A DNA stretch of 51,029 bases, taken from NCBI GenBank assembly GCA_018384055.1, contig JAHAZL010000090.1, positions 1-51,029 of the forward strand, written 5' to 3'. The position numbers were made by a program, and so were the translations under genes. Within the stretch, counting starts at the first letter, position 1; every line of letters starts with the position of its first letter. The DNA is from Treponema sp. (lineage in GTDB: Bacteria > Spirochaetota > Spirochaetia > Treponematales > Treponemataceae). Under the pieces are notes generated by a model. That model worked only from the letters and a program-made list of their open reading frames with translations. It was not told the origin of the DNA and did not search any database. Positions 30,554 through 39,527 of the stretch are shown piece by piece.

Positions 30554-32671
30554 ATGAAAAGAAATTTTTTTTACACAGTTTTATTTTTCGCACTTTCCTT
30601 TGCACACGCAGAGAAAATTTCCTTTGAATACATTACTCCAAATCACAAAACAACCCTTCCTATTGAATGGAATGAAAAATGGTTTGGACAGGCTTCTTCC
30701 TATGAATACCATCACGGAATTGCAAGGATTGCCTGCCTTATGTCTGCAATATCCTACGATACTGAAATGCTTGCAACAAACTACCGATTGTTAGGTATAC
30801 CATCAAAAAACCTTTCGTTAAACTATGACGTTGATTACAGCGATTCCCTTTGGGGAAACGACCAGTGCGCCTTCAGCATTGCCTCAAAAGACATCAACAG
30901 CTCCAAGGGAAAACAATCGTTAGTTATTGTAAACATCCGTGGAACACCCCTGAATGCAAACGAATGGTTGTCAAACCTGAACATAAACGACAGTTCCCAA
31001 ACGGAAAATTCCATCCACAAGGGTTTTGGAAAAGCATCCTCAATCATCCATACGGCATTAATCTCATACCTGTTAAGAAATAAAATCGATCCAACGGATT
31101 CCTTCCTCCTGATTACCGGTCACAGCCGAGGGGCAGCCGTTTCAAACCTTCTTGCAAAAACCCTCTACGACGATGGTTTTTTTAAGCCCGAAAACACCTA
31201 TGTCTATACCTTTGCCACACCCAATGTTACCACCTCCACAGAATCAAAAAACAAGGAATACGGATTCATTTGGAACATTGTTAATGCTGAGGACATTGTC
31301 CCTACCCTTCCATTCTTCAGGGACAACTGGCGGTTTACAAAATACGGCCACACCCGCACCATCCTTAACTACGCCAACAGCAATCAGGAAAAATTCGTCA
31401 ATGAAGTTCTGCCGCAGATTAACAGTCTATACGAAAGTTTTTTTGAAAGGGATTACTGTCCTTTCTATACAGGTCCTTTTATACCAATCTACATTACAAG
31501 ACTCGTTTCTTACTATGTTGGAAATGTAGAAAAATTCTACAGGGGATTTTCCGGACTCCACCAGAAAGCAGTGAACCTCATGTACAAAATCTTTCCCGCC
31601 GTTGAAGATGACATCAAGGAAAAGAAGGACAAAAGGAAGTCCATGGTGGTCGAAAAAATGAAGCAGGTCATCAACGAAAAGCGACCTGGTTTCACGGAAT
31701 ACATGAGCTATGCCTTTACCGACATGCACCAGATTGAAACTTATCTTTCTTTCCTTCTCGTTACTGAAGAAGGCCAAACCTATTCTGACCTTGATTACAC
31801 CCTCGTTGTTTGCGAAGGTGCCATTGAGGCGGCAGTCTATGACGAAAACAAAAAGGTATTTCTTGAAGTAGTGGAAGGCATTGTCGGAATTGAAAACCAG
31901 ACCATCCCCGTTGCTGCAATTCCAACCGCAAGCAAGCAGATTCTTGTAGGCGTTCCTTCCAACATGGATTTTGAAATGTTTGTAACCGATGATACTGTTC
32001 TACTTTCACCGGCAAAAGTTCGGCTTGAGCATTTTAATTCTGCCGGTATCTACAAGGGATCTACCGAAGTACAGAAAGTTTACCTTAACAAATATTACGG
32101 CAGCAAATTCAGGATTGGGAAAAGTATTGTTGGGAAACAGGGAATAAGAGAAGAAAGAACCAGCTTAGAGGAACGGTCAGAACTTGTAAAACTTGCAAAC
32201 CTATGGCCAAGTTACAAGATAAGGCTCTATCGGGAATTATCATTCGGAACCGACTGTAACCTTGGCATAGGATTCCACTACGGCATTCCAGTCATTTACG
32301 GAACAGCCCTTCTGAACTGGGACCAATCAAAATGGAACAGGGGAATTGATTTTGCCGGAGGTATCGGACATAAAACTGCTTTGTACGGAAGATATTCTCT
32401 TGATACGGAAATCCTTGGAAAGGCATGCATTTTTTCTTCCAGGGCTGATACAAGAGATCGGGTTGCCTTCGTTCCGGAACTTAGACTTTCCGTCTCAAGA
32501 AACCTTCTTGGAAATTCCAGCGGTTTTGTTGCCTTTGCCTTTGATTTGGAATCAAAAGATTTTAACGACGATGCTTTTCAATCCAGTGCCAGAAAAAGAG
32601 CCATATCCGGAATTAGTCTTAATTCAAAAACCAAGCTTTATCCTTGCATCCAGTTTGGACTTAGGTTCTAG
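30554..32671 (+). CDS. Class-3 lipase fused to a putative C-terminal outer-membrane barrel
   Basis: The protein is 705 aa from MKRNFFYTVLFFALSFAHA, a signal peptide; the upstream ATG at 30524 would mask it. Residues about 45-260 form a lipase_3-type alpha/beta hydrolase: nucleophile Ser191 in ITGHSRGAAVSNLL, an Asp in NAEDIVPTLPF, a His in KYGHTR. A helical/linker region follows. From about 550 the sequence turns to alternating strands (NLGIGFHYGIPVIYGTALL, FAGGIGHKTALYGRYSL, LRLSVSRNLLG, GFVAFAFDLESKD), ending IQFGLRF with a terminal Phe, as in outer-membrane barrels. Inferred: a self-anchored outer-membrane lipase or phospholipase. Confidence 0.7.
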   Translation: MKRNFFYTVLFFALSFAHAEKISFEYITPNHKTTLPIEWNEKWFGQASSYEYHHGIARIACLMSAISYDTEMLATNYRLLGIPSKNLSLNYDVDYSDSLWGNDQCAFSIASKDINSSKGKQSLVIVNIRGTPLNANEWLSNLNINDSSQTENSIHKGFGKASSIIHTALISYLLRNKIDPTDSFLLITGHSRGAAVSNLLAKTLYDDGFFKPENTYVYTFATPNVTTSTESKNKEYGFIWNIVNAEDIVPTLPFFRDNWRFTKYGHTRTILNYANSNQEKFVNEVLPQINSLYESFFERDYCPFYTGPFIPIYITRLVSYYVGNVEKFYRGFSGLHQKAVNLMYKIFPAVEDDIKEKKDKRKSMVVEKMKQVINEKRPGFTEYMSYAFTDMHQIETYLSFLLVTEEGQTYSDLDYTLVVCEGAIEAAVYDENKKVFLEVVEGIVGIENQTIPVAAIPTASKQILVGVPSNMDFEMFVTDDTVLLSPAKVRLEHFNSAGIYKGSTEVQKVYLNKYYGSKFRIGKSIVGKQGIREERTSLEERSELVKLANLWPSYKIRLYRELSFGTDCNLGIGFHYGIPVIYGTALLNWDQSKWNRGIDFAGGIGHKTALYGRYSLDTEILGKACIFSSRADTRDRVAFVPELRLSVSRNLLGNSSGFVAFAFDLESKDFNDDAFQSSARKRAISGISLNSKTKLYPCIQFGLRF

Positions 32672-32677
32672 AACCTA
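32662..32677. repeat. Palindrome spanning both stop codons of a convergent pair
   Basis: TAGGTTCTAGAACCTA is a perfect 16-bp palindrome containing the TAG of the lipase (32669-32671) and the TAG of the GNAT gene (32677-32675). Possibly a weak bidirectional terminator stem without U-run. Confidence 0.5.
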
Positions 32678-33493
32678 CTTGAAGTAAACGATTCTGTAGG
32701 TTCCTGAAATCCCAAAACCCGCCTTCCTGTAGGCATTGTAGGCAGCCATGTTTTCCTGCCTTACCAGAAGGGTTGCAGTACGGCCGACTTTTTCCGCAAT
32801 GAGGGCGATCCTGTTTACAAGGGCAGTAGCATATCCTTTGCCTCGAAAATCGTTCTGAGTGTAAACTCCGGAAATCTGAATCACCTTGTTCGAAAACATG
32901 TTGATGTTTGCCTTTGTGTAAATGCAGTCTTCATCTCCAAGTGCATAAACCGTATTGTTCTTTAAGGCCTTGTCAAGGTTCATTCTTTCCAAAGGCAGAT
33001 TTACTTCTTTCCAGGGCGGAAGAACTTCCTCAACGCAAAAACCGGTCTGCAGCGGCATAAGCCTTTCGCAGTCTTCCATCTGACATACAAAAGCTTTTGG
33101 AGCATCTTCGTCTATATATACCTGTCCGCCATATTCCATGAGGAACATGTTCCTGCAGTCTTTTTCTTCATACTTGTTCTTCAGGAGTCTTTCCATCTTC
33201 AGGACTTCGCTTTCTTCCCCGTGGATGCAGAAAACCTTCTTGTCCTTCATGAAATCGGAAACCACTTTTTTCATTTCCTTGGACCACTTTGGAATGCAGC
33301 AGACAAAGGAGTGTCCCTTCGAAAAAGAAAATACACCCTGCACATTTTCATCAACTATGGCATAGACACTTTCATCCTGAGTAAGGACTTTTTCATAGAG
33401 GGTACTGCAGAATTTTTCATGGGGCAGAAGGAATTTTTCCAGTTCAGGGAAAATTCCACCCTGTTCGATTGCGTGAATCAGTTTCAACGACAT
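32675..33493 (-). CDS. GNAT-family N-acetyltransferase
   Basis: The 272-aa protein has a poorly conserved N-terminal half and a C-terminal GNAT fold at about 195-272: VIQISGVYTQNDFRGKGYAT holds the acetyl-CoA pyrophosphate loop, and NMAAYNAYRKAGFGISG the terminal strand. The two-part build resembles FR47-like acetyltransferases. The substrate is unknown. The ribosome-binding site is weak. It lies 35 bp downstream of the rlpA gene on the same strand and converges on the lipase gene. Confidence 0.85.
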   Translation of the reverse strand: MSLKLIHAIEQGGIFPELEKFLLPHEKFCSTLYEKVLTQDESVYAIVDENVQGVFSFSKGHSFVCCIPKWSKEMKKVVSDFMKDKKVFCIHGEESEVLKMERLLKNKYEEKDCRNMFLMEYGGQVYIDEDAPKAFVCQMEDCERLMPLQTGFCVEEVLPPWKEVNLPLERMNLDKALKNNTVYALGDEDCIYTKANINMFSNKVIQISGVYTQNDFRGKGYATALVNRIALIAEKVGRTATLLVRQENMAAYNAYRKAGFGISGTYRIVYFK

Positions 33494-33528
33494 CTTTTTC
33501 TTTTAAAAATGATGGGCTGTTTTTCAGC

Positions 33529-34233
<705 letters not shown>

Positions 34234-34295
34234 ACCCTCATTGTCGGTCTCTTTTAAGTTAAAATTAATAAAAGACTTAAGTTTTAATAAACATT

Positions 34296-34388
34296 ATTAC
34301 CCGTAGGCAGATTATGCAATGAAAAAAAATCTGCACAAGCGAAGCGCGGAAGCCTTTTTTTCAGGGCGGAATCTGCCGAGAGGGTAAT
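34296..34388 (-). repeat. Long imperfect inverted repeat after the S1-domain gene
   Basis: ATTACCC-gta-GGCAGATT (34296-34313) is mirrored by AATCTGCC-gaga-GGGTAAT (34370-34388). Between the arms are an extra AATCTGC (about 34327-34333), a GCGAAGCGC palindrome and an A-rich/T-rich stretch. It may act as terminator or processing site for the minus-strand S1 gene. Confidence 0.5.
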
Positions 34389-34410
34389 CTCTTTATTTAA
34401 TTTTAAGGTT

Positions 34411-35511
34411 TTATTTTTTAAGGAGTGCTGCAAATGGATTGTATGTTTCGCCGTCATCATCATTGTGCGACGACATGTATTCCTTTGCATTGTCCTGTTC
34501 TTCGTTTGAAACAACTGTGCTCAGGGAAATGCGCTTTTCTTCTGCATCAATCTTTTCGATGATAACGTCGAGGACATCGCCTGGATTGAAAACCTTCTTG
34601 AGGTTTGTGTTGCGTTCAACATTGAGCTTTGAAACGTGAACGAGACCGTCAATGCCGTCGGCAAGGTTTACGAATACACCGAAGTCTGCAACGCGGCTGA
34701 TCTTTCCTTCAATCTTGTCGCCAACGCTGAACTTGTCTGCAACTGCATCCCAAGGATCGGCTTCAAGTTCCTTTGTTGAAAGGGAAACCCTTTCGTGCTT
34801 CCAGTCTGCCTTGATGATCTTTGCGGTGATTTCCTGTCCAACTGAAAGAACATCTGCAACGCTGCTTACGCGTGTGCGGCTGATTTCTGAAACAGGGAGA
34901 AGTGCCTGGAATCCGTTCAAGTCAATGAAGGCACCGTAAGATTCAATGGACTTAACTGTTCCTGTAACTGTCATTCCCACCGTGTATTTTTCTGCAAGGG
35001 AAGCAAGTTCAGAAGCAGCCTGTTCTTCAAGAAGAACGCGGTTTGAAACAACAATGTTCTTTCCTTCGTTCTTGAATTCCGTAATCTTGAAAGAAAGGTG
35101 CTGTCCAACATATTCCGAAGGTTCCTTTCTCTGGCGGTAACCCATCTGGCTGAATGGACAGAAAGCGCGTGTTGTTCCGAGCATAACTTCGAAACCGCCC
35201 TTGATTTCTCCCTTGACTGTTCCTTCTACAGGAATGCCGTTCTTGTATGCATTTTCAAAAACCGAGCTGTCACCCTTTGACTTGCTTCCTGCAATCTTTG
35301 TTGTAAAGTGAAGTTCTTCCTGCTTTCCTCCAACAAAGTATACCTTAACCTTGTCGCCTTCTTTTACCGTGATGTTTCCGTCTGCATCCTTGAAGTCTGC
35401 AACATCAACAAAACCTTCGCTCTTCAAGCCCAAATCGATGAATACTGTGTCACCGCTGATTGCAACAACTGTAGTTTCTACAAGCTGTCCTGGTTCATAT
35501 AATCTTTTCAT
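34411..35511 (-). CDS. S1-domain RNA-binding protein (short ribosomal S1-like, four S1 repeats)
   Basis: The 366-aa protein carries four S1 OB-folds at about 8-75, 92-160, 178-246 and 262-330. The last two are the most typical (GTVKSIESYGAFIDLNGFQALLPVSEIS; GKISRVADFGVFVNLADGIDGLVHVSKLN). A short acidic tail follows. Ribosomal S1 of proteobacteria has six domains; four-domain versions occur in Firmicutes and other phyla. It binds mRNA for translation or turnover. AAAGGAAAG precedes the ATG. Whether this is the organism's only S1 cannot be told from the window. Confidence 0.85.
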   Translation of the reverse strand: MKRLYEPGQLVETTVVAISGDTVFIDLGLKSEGFVDVADFKDADGNITVKEGDKVKVYFVGGKQEELHFTTKIAGSKSKGDSSVFENAYKNGIPVEGTVKGEIKGGFEVMLGTTRAFCPFSQMGYRQRKEPSEYVGQHLSFKITEFKNEGKNIVVSNRVLLEEQAASELASLAEKYTVGMTVTGTVKSIESYGAFIDLNGFQALLPVSEISRTRVSSVADVLSVGQEITAKIIKADWKHERVSLSTKELEADPWDAVADKFSVGDKIEGKISRVADFGVFVNLADGIDGLVHVSKLNVERNTNLKKVFNPGDVLDVIIEKIDAEEKRISLSTVVSNEEQDNAKEYMSSHNDDDGETYNPFAALLKK

Positions 35512-35590
35512 TTTCTTTCCTTTGGTACGATTTGTTTTTCATGCCATTATAGATTTATTTATTGCTAATGTCATCCGTGCGAACATTAAA

Positions 35591-36328
35591 TTAAATTCCG
35601 TAGACTTCCTTCTTGTGCCTTGTGCCTATTTGCCTCAAGGCTTCTGCAAGGGGAACTGCTGGATTTTCTTCCCTGAAATTTTTCAGGTCCACACTGAACC
35701 TGCCCATGGAAAAATGATTCAGAAGGAAAACATTTTCCCACATTGGACTTTCACCGTAAGCTTCCTTAAGCCTGTCCTTATATCCAAGGAATACTCCGCC
35801 CTTTTTAAGCTCGCTGTGTCCCACAAGCCAAAGCTGGGTGTCCACTCCAAGACCAAGATGAAGCCTTGCAGTAATTTCCGCGCACTTAAGCTGGCTCTGC
35901 TCAATAAGGTTTTTTATTTCCTCACCGCCTTCTTTTGCCAGGTCCTTCAGCTGCTTTGTCTTTGCCGTATGAACCGGAGTCTTGTTCATGATGACGGTCT
36001 TTTTTCGGAAATCCATGTTGAGCTCGGGATTTTTTTTGAAGAAATTTTCCGCAACAATGCCGCTTTTGCCCACAAAATATCGGTTGTTTTTTGCAAGCTG
36101 CTCGTCCTTGCCGGGATTGTCTCCTATTACAATCAGGTTGATTTCGTCTTCTTTCTTAATGTCGTCGTAAGCCCTGTTGAACACCACGCTTGTTTCAACA
36201 TTGTAATCTGTACCCGCAAGATTCTTCTGCAACGGTAACAGTTTTGGTGCCAGCTGCCCCCATTCTTCACAAAGGAATCTGTACTCATCCCTGAAGGTGA
36301 CAAAAGCCTTCCACTGTTCATCTGTCAT
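35591..36328 (-). CDS. Uracil-DNA glycosylase superfamily protein
   Basis: The protein is 245 aa from the ATG at 36328, which has GGGAGA eight bases upstream. NLIVIGDNPGKDEQ corresponds to the catalytic motif-1 loop (GxxPGxxE) of the UDG fold, followed by RYFVGKSG as the aromatic/Gly motif and NHFSMGRFS in place of the HPSP(L/S) loop. Neither loop is an exact match to families 1-5, so activity on uracil is uncertain. It lies 79 bp downstream of the S1 gene's start on the same strand, hence upstream in the transcript direction. Confidence 0.7.
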   Translation of the reverse strand: MTDEQWKAFVTFRDEYRFLCEEWGQLAPKLLPLQKNLAGTDYNVETSVVFNRAYDDIKKEDEINLIVIGDNPGKDEQLAKNNRYFVGKSGIVAENFFKKNPELNMDFRKKTVIMNKTPVHTAKTKQLKDLAKEGGEEIKNLIEQSQLKCAEITARLHLGLGVDTQLWLVGHSELKKGGVFLGYKDRLKEAYGESPMWENVFLLNHFSMGRFSVDLKNFREENPAVPLAEALRQIGTRHKKEVYGI

Positions 36329-36532
36329 AAAATCTGTCTCCCTATAGACAAAAAATGGGTACAGAACCTGCACCCATAAAATCACATTAAACGCCTGTTT
36401 CTACCATCACAAGTCTGTCACACGGATTGGAAAAATCTAGCGATTTTTCTCTAGGCTATACTTTTTCTTTCCTGGCATTAACGAATAGCCTTTGCTGTTC
36501 GTTTGTGCGGAAGTTACGAAAGGTATAGATTA

Positions 36533-37219
36533 CTAGTGACTCAAAGCTTCCGCACATCCCCATTCTGCATAGTAGGCATCAATGTCTTTCATCAGTTCAT
36601 CTGTAAGAACCGTACCCTTCAATACCTCTGTAACTTCCTTCATTGTTACGATGGCACGGGCTGGGAAACCGTATTTTTCCGTAATTGTATCAAGGGCGCT
36701 CTTTGTGCAGTCTGCCGAAGCCTTTTCCATTCTGTTGAGGGAAACCATTTCGCCCACAACTGTCACCTTTGCCTGGCCCGTTACGATTGGATATGTTTCT
36801 TCAATAGATTTTCCGGAAGTTGTAACATCCTCGATGATTACAACCCTGTCGCCGTCCTTGAGTTCAGATCCCAGGATTGCCCCCTTGTCTGCACCGTGAT
36901 CCTTTACTTCCTTGCGGTTTGAACAGTAGCGGATTTCCTTGCCGTAGAGCTTCTGGTAGGCAATTACTGTTGTTACGGCAAGAGGAATGCCCTTGTAGGC
37001 GGGTCCAAAAAGAACGTCAAAATCATCGCCGAAGTTTGCGTGGATTGCCTGTGCATAGTATTCACCGAGCTTTGCAAGCTGGCTGCCTGTTACGTATGCT
37101 CCCGCATTCATAAAGAAAGGAGATTTTCTTCCGCTCTTGAGAGTAAACGAACCGAACTTCAAAACCTGGCTCTGAACCATAAAATCAATAAAATCTTTCT
37201 TGTACTGTTCCATGACCAT
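36533..37219 (-). CDS. pyrE: Orotate phosphoribosyltransferase
   Basis: The 228-aa protein has the type-I PRTase PRPP loop RVVIIEDVTTSGKS near 124-137 and OPRT features FTLKSGRKSPFFMNAG and FGPAYKGIPLA. It converts orotate plus PRPP to OMP in pyrimidine synthesis. GGAGG lies 17-23 bases before the two possible starts (37219 or 37213), which is too far, so the start is not certain. No other pyr genes are nearby. Confidence 0.94.
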   Translation of the reverse strand: MVMEQYKKDFIDFMVQSQVLKFGSFTLKSGRKSPFFMNAGAYVTGSQLAKLGEYYAQAIHANFGDDFDVLFGPAYKGIPLAVTTVIAYQKLYGKEIRYCSNRKEVKDHGADKGAILGSELKDGDRVVIIEDVTTSGKSIEETYPIVTGQAKVTVVGEMVSLNRMEKASADCTKSALDTITEKYGFPARAIVTMKEVTEVLKGTVLTDELMKDIDAYYAEWGCAEALSH

Positions 37220-37283
37220 AGTGTATCACTTTTTCACCTCCATTGCGAGCGTTCTCTTCATTGCAACCGCACTTCGCCTTCTT

Positions 37284-37321
37284 CGTCATTGCGAGTAGCG
37301 TATCAACGAAGCAATCCATCC
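37284..37321. repeat. Dispersed CGTCATTGCGAG...GAAGCAATCC element
   Basis: CGTCATTGCGAG (37284-37295) and GAAGCAATCC (about 37309-37318), a dispersed repeat seen in many genomes; a cluster recurs at 46785-46914. Confidence 0.7.
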
Positions 37322-37386
37322 GCCCCCTAGTGACTAACATGACACAAAACGATAGAATGTCAGACATAATTTTGGGAGGTTTCTTT

Positions 37387-38724
37387 ATGAAAAAGACACT
37401 TTTTACTATTGCAGCAGCTATTTTTTCAACAGCTCTTTCTGCACAGGTTCTTCCATCACCACAGATGAAGAACACACTCTGGACAGGCTTTGGAGATTCT
37501 TTTGCAGGTGACACTGTACTCTACGGTATTACCGACACAATGCAGGCTCGTTTTGACAAGAATAACTTTGTCATCGAAGGAATGCTCAATACAAGTTTCC
37601 TTGCAAACTACGATTACTTCGGAAAACTTGATAACTTTGTTTTCGGAACATCTAATCAGAATGCCCTCAACCTTCACTACGGAAGAAGAGCCGACGGGAA
37701 CGGAAGATCAAGTGAAGACACAAACAATTATCTCAACTATGATAATTCAGTAAATTCGCAGAACACTATCCAGGATTCCTACTACGTTAACTTCCTCTAC
37801 CACATCAACGACAATTTTGATGTAGGTATCGGAACTAAACTCAACTGGCAGGTAGGACCTTGCCCCCGCTACGGAGCATGGCTCTTTGAACCTGGTGCAC
37901 ACTCTCGCCAGGGCGGATTCTCTACAGCATACGACGACAGAGCCGGCGTATGGGCTAAGACTTCATCAGAAAATGTAGGTTCTTACAAATTCTATGTTGA
38001 CGCTCCAGGTTCTGCTGATGTTGTTGGTTTCGTTCCATTCGCAAACAAATATGCAAAGCGTGCCCTCGGATTCCGCTTCAAGACATCAAAGAAGGACAAG
38101 GTTGGCCTTGAATTCGGCCTTGCAATTCCTAACGGATTTAATACAGACGATCCAGCCGTCAACGCCGCTGCTAGAATTGCTCCCTGTGACTGGCTTGCTT
38201 TCAGTACAGTTCTTGAAGGTGCCTTCGACCAGAAGGCAAACTTCTATTCAGGCGCTACAATCGGCATGAAGAATTTTATAATCGACGCATACATTGCAGC
38301 AGACAGCCTCTTCTCTGACCTTAAGGATGACGAAGCTTACGGCGCAGGTGCTTCCATCACATTCATCATTCCTTCAACAGACATTACTTTGAGACCTGAA
38401 TTAGGACTCAACTTCTTTGAAAACGACAACTACTCAACATCGTTCTACACAGGCTGTGAATTTGACCTTCCTATCACAAAGGAATTCTCAATTAACATGT
38501 GGGGTTCTTTTGCATTTGGTTCAAAGGACAAGAGATGGAGTGATAATCCTGCAACTGACGACTGGGACGGCGGTAAAATCTTCAACTTCAAGCCAGGCAT
38601 TAAGTTCATATACTCAAGCCACACAACATTTGATGTTTATGTTAACCTTGAAAGCCGCACTGCATTTGACGGAACCAACAGAAAGTGCTGGTCAAGCGGT
38701 TTCTTCATGACATACGTTTTCTAA
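37387..38724 (+). CDS. Porin-like outer-membrane beta-barrel protein
   Basis: The protein is 445 aa from MKKTLFTIAAAIFSTALSAQ, with GGGAGG upstream (37374-37379); the longer frame from 37243 runs through a dispersed repeat. The mature chain is rich in alternating Tyr/Phe/Asn/Asp strands (YGITDTMQARFDKNNFVIEG, YVNFLYHINDNFDVGIGTKL, ISFFENDNYSTSFYTGCEFD-like segments) and ends GFFMTYVF with terminal Phe, the treponemal OMP style. Likely a channel or major surface protein; substrate unknown. A terminator follows at 38750-38788. Confidence 0.75.
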   Translation: MKKTLFTIAAAIFSTALSAQVLPSPQMKNTLWTGFGDSFAGDTVLYGITDTMQARFDKNNFVIEGMLNTSFLANYDYFGKLDNFVFGTSNQNALNLHYGRRADGNGRSSEDTNNYLNYDNSVNSQNTIQDSYYVNFLYHINDNFDVGIGTKLNWQVGPCPRYGAWLFEPGAHSRQGGFSTAYDDRAGVWAKTSSENVGSYKFYVDAPGSADVVGFVPFANKYAKRALGFRFKTSKKDKVGLEFGLAIPNGFNTDDPAVNAAARIAPCDWLAFSTVLEGAFDQKANFYSGATIGMKNFIIDAYIAADSLFSDLKDDEAYGAGASITFIIPSTDITLRPELGLNFFENDNYSTSFYTGCEFDLPITKEFSINMWGSFAFGSKDKRWSDNPATDDWDGGKIFNFKPGIKFIYSSHTTFDVYVNLESRTAFDGTNRKCWSSGFFMTYVF

Positions 38725-38749
38725 TCTGAATTTCATTTTTAGAAATATT

Positions 38750-38788
38750 AAGGACCTGAAAATTCAAAAGATCTTCAGGTCCTTTTTT
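38750..38788 (+). terminator. Terminator of the porin-like gene
   Basis: AAGGACCTGAA (38750-38760) pairs perfectly with TTCAGGTCCTT (38774-38784), followed by T-run. It also overlaps the end of the convergent aat gene. Confidence 0.85.
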
Positions 38789-39527
38789 ATATCCTGCCTC
38801 CGGCTGCATTGTTCACCTGTATTTCAAATTCTACTTCAAGATTTTTCCTGAGTGGCTTGTACAGGGCTTTCTCCTCAATTTTTAGAAAGGCAGTTCGGCT
38901 TATGTTTTTTGCTCCGTAACGGGCAATGTTATCCGTATAGCTCTGGCTGTCTACAATCATTCCCCCGCATTCAATGAAAGCTTTCATAAAAAGAATGAAG
39001 GCGCTTTTGGAACTGTCCGTAGCCTTTGTAAACATGCTTTCCCCGCAGAAAACGCTTCCTATGAGGACCCCGTAAAATCCTCCTACAAGTTCATCATCCT
39101 TCCAGACTTCAAAACTGTGGGCATAACCTTCTTCATGGAATTTGCTGTAGGCTTCTATCATCATGTTTCCTATCCAGGTTCCATTCTGCCCTTTTCGACT
39201 TTGTCTTGCGCACTCAATCATTACCTGAGGAAAAGCCTTGTCCATGGTGTATGTATAGGGAGTGTGCTTCAGGAATTTTGCTGCGCTTTTCGGAATGTGA
39301 AAATCCCGGGGCATAAGGACAAACCTTGGGTCAGTTGAATGCCACACCACAGGATCTCCATCGTCTTCACTGAACCAGGGAAAGACTCCCTGCATATAGG
39401 CTGAATACAAAAGCTGCAAATCCATGTCTTCCGTTACTGCACAGATGGAATCGCCGTATTCCGCGTATAAAGTTCCGGGCTGTGGAAATTCATAGATTAC
39501 GGTTGGATCTACGAGACCACATGGCAT
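38787..39527 (-). CDS. aat: Leucyl/phenylalanyl-tRNA-protein transferase
   Basis: The 246-aa protein matches Aat throughout: LLYSAYMQGVFPWFSEDD, WHSTDPRFVL, TWIGNMMIEAYSKFHEEGYAHSFEVW, GGFYGVLIGSVFCGESMF, DSQSYTDNIARYGAKNISRT. It adds Leu or Phe to N-terminal Arg/Lys, making substrates for ClpS-ClpAP. The gene overlaps the 3' end of clpA by 19 nt, so it is translationally linked to the protease components. Confidence 0.95.
   Translation of the reverse strand: MPCGLVDPTVIYEFPQPGTLYAEYGDSICAVTEDMDLQLLYSAYMQGVFPWFSEDDGDPVVWHSTDPRFVLMPRDFHIPKSAAKFLKHTPYTYTMDKAFPQVMIECARQSRKGQNGTWIGNMMIEAYSKFHEEGYAHSFEVWKDDELVGGFYGVLIGSVFCGESMFTKATDSSKSAFILFMKAFIECGGMIVDSQSYTDNIARYGAKNISRTAFLKIEEKALYKPLRKNLEVEFEIQVNNAAGGRI

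Noticed and set aside
36431..36460. Hairpin AAAAATC/GATTTTT between pyrE and the glycosylase-like gene
   Set aside because: Only seven A/T-rich pairs and no U-run in either direction, so it is too weak to call a terminator.
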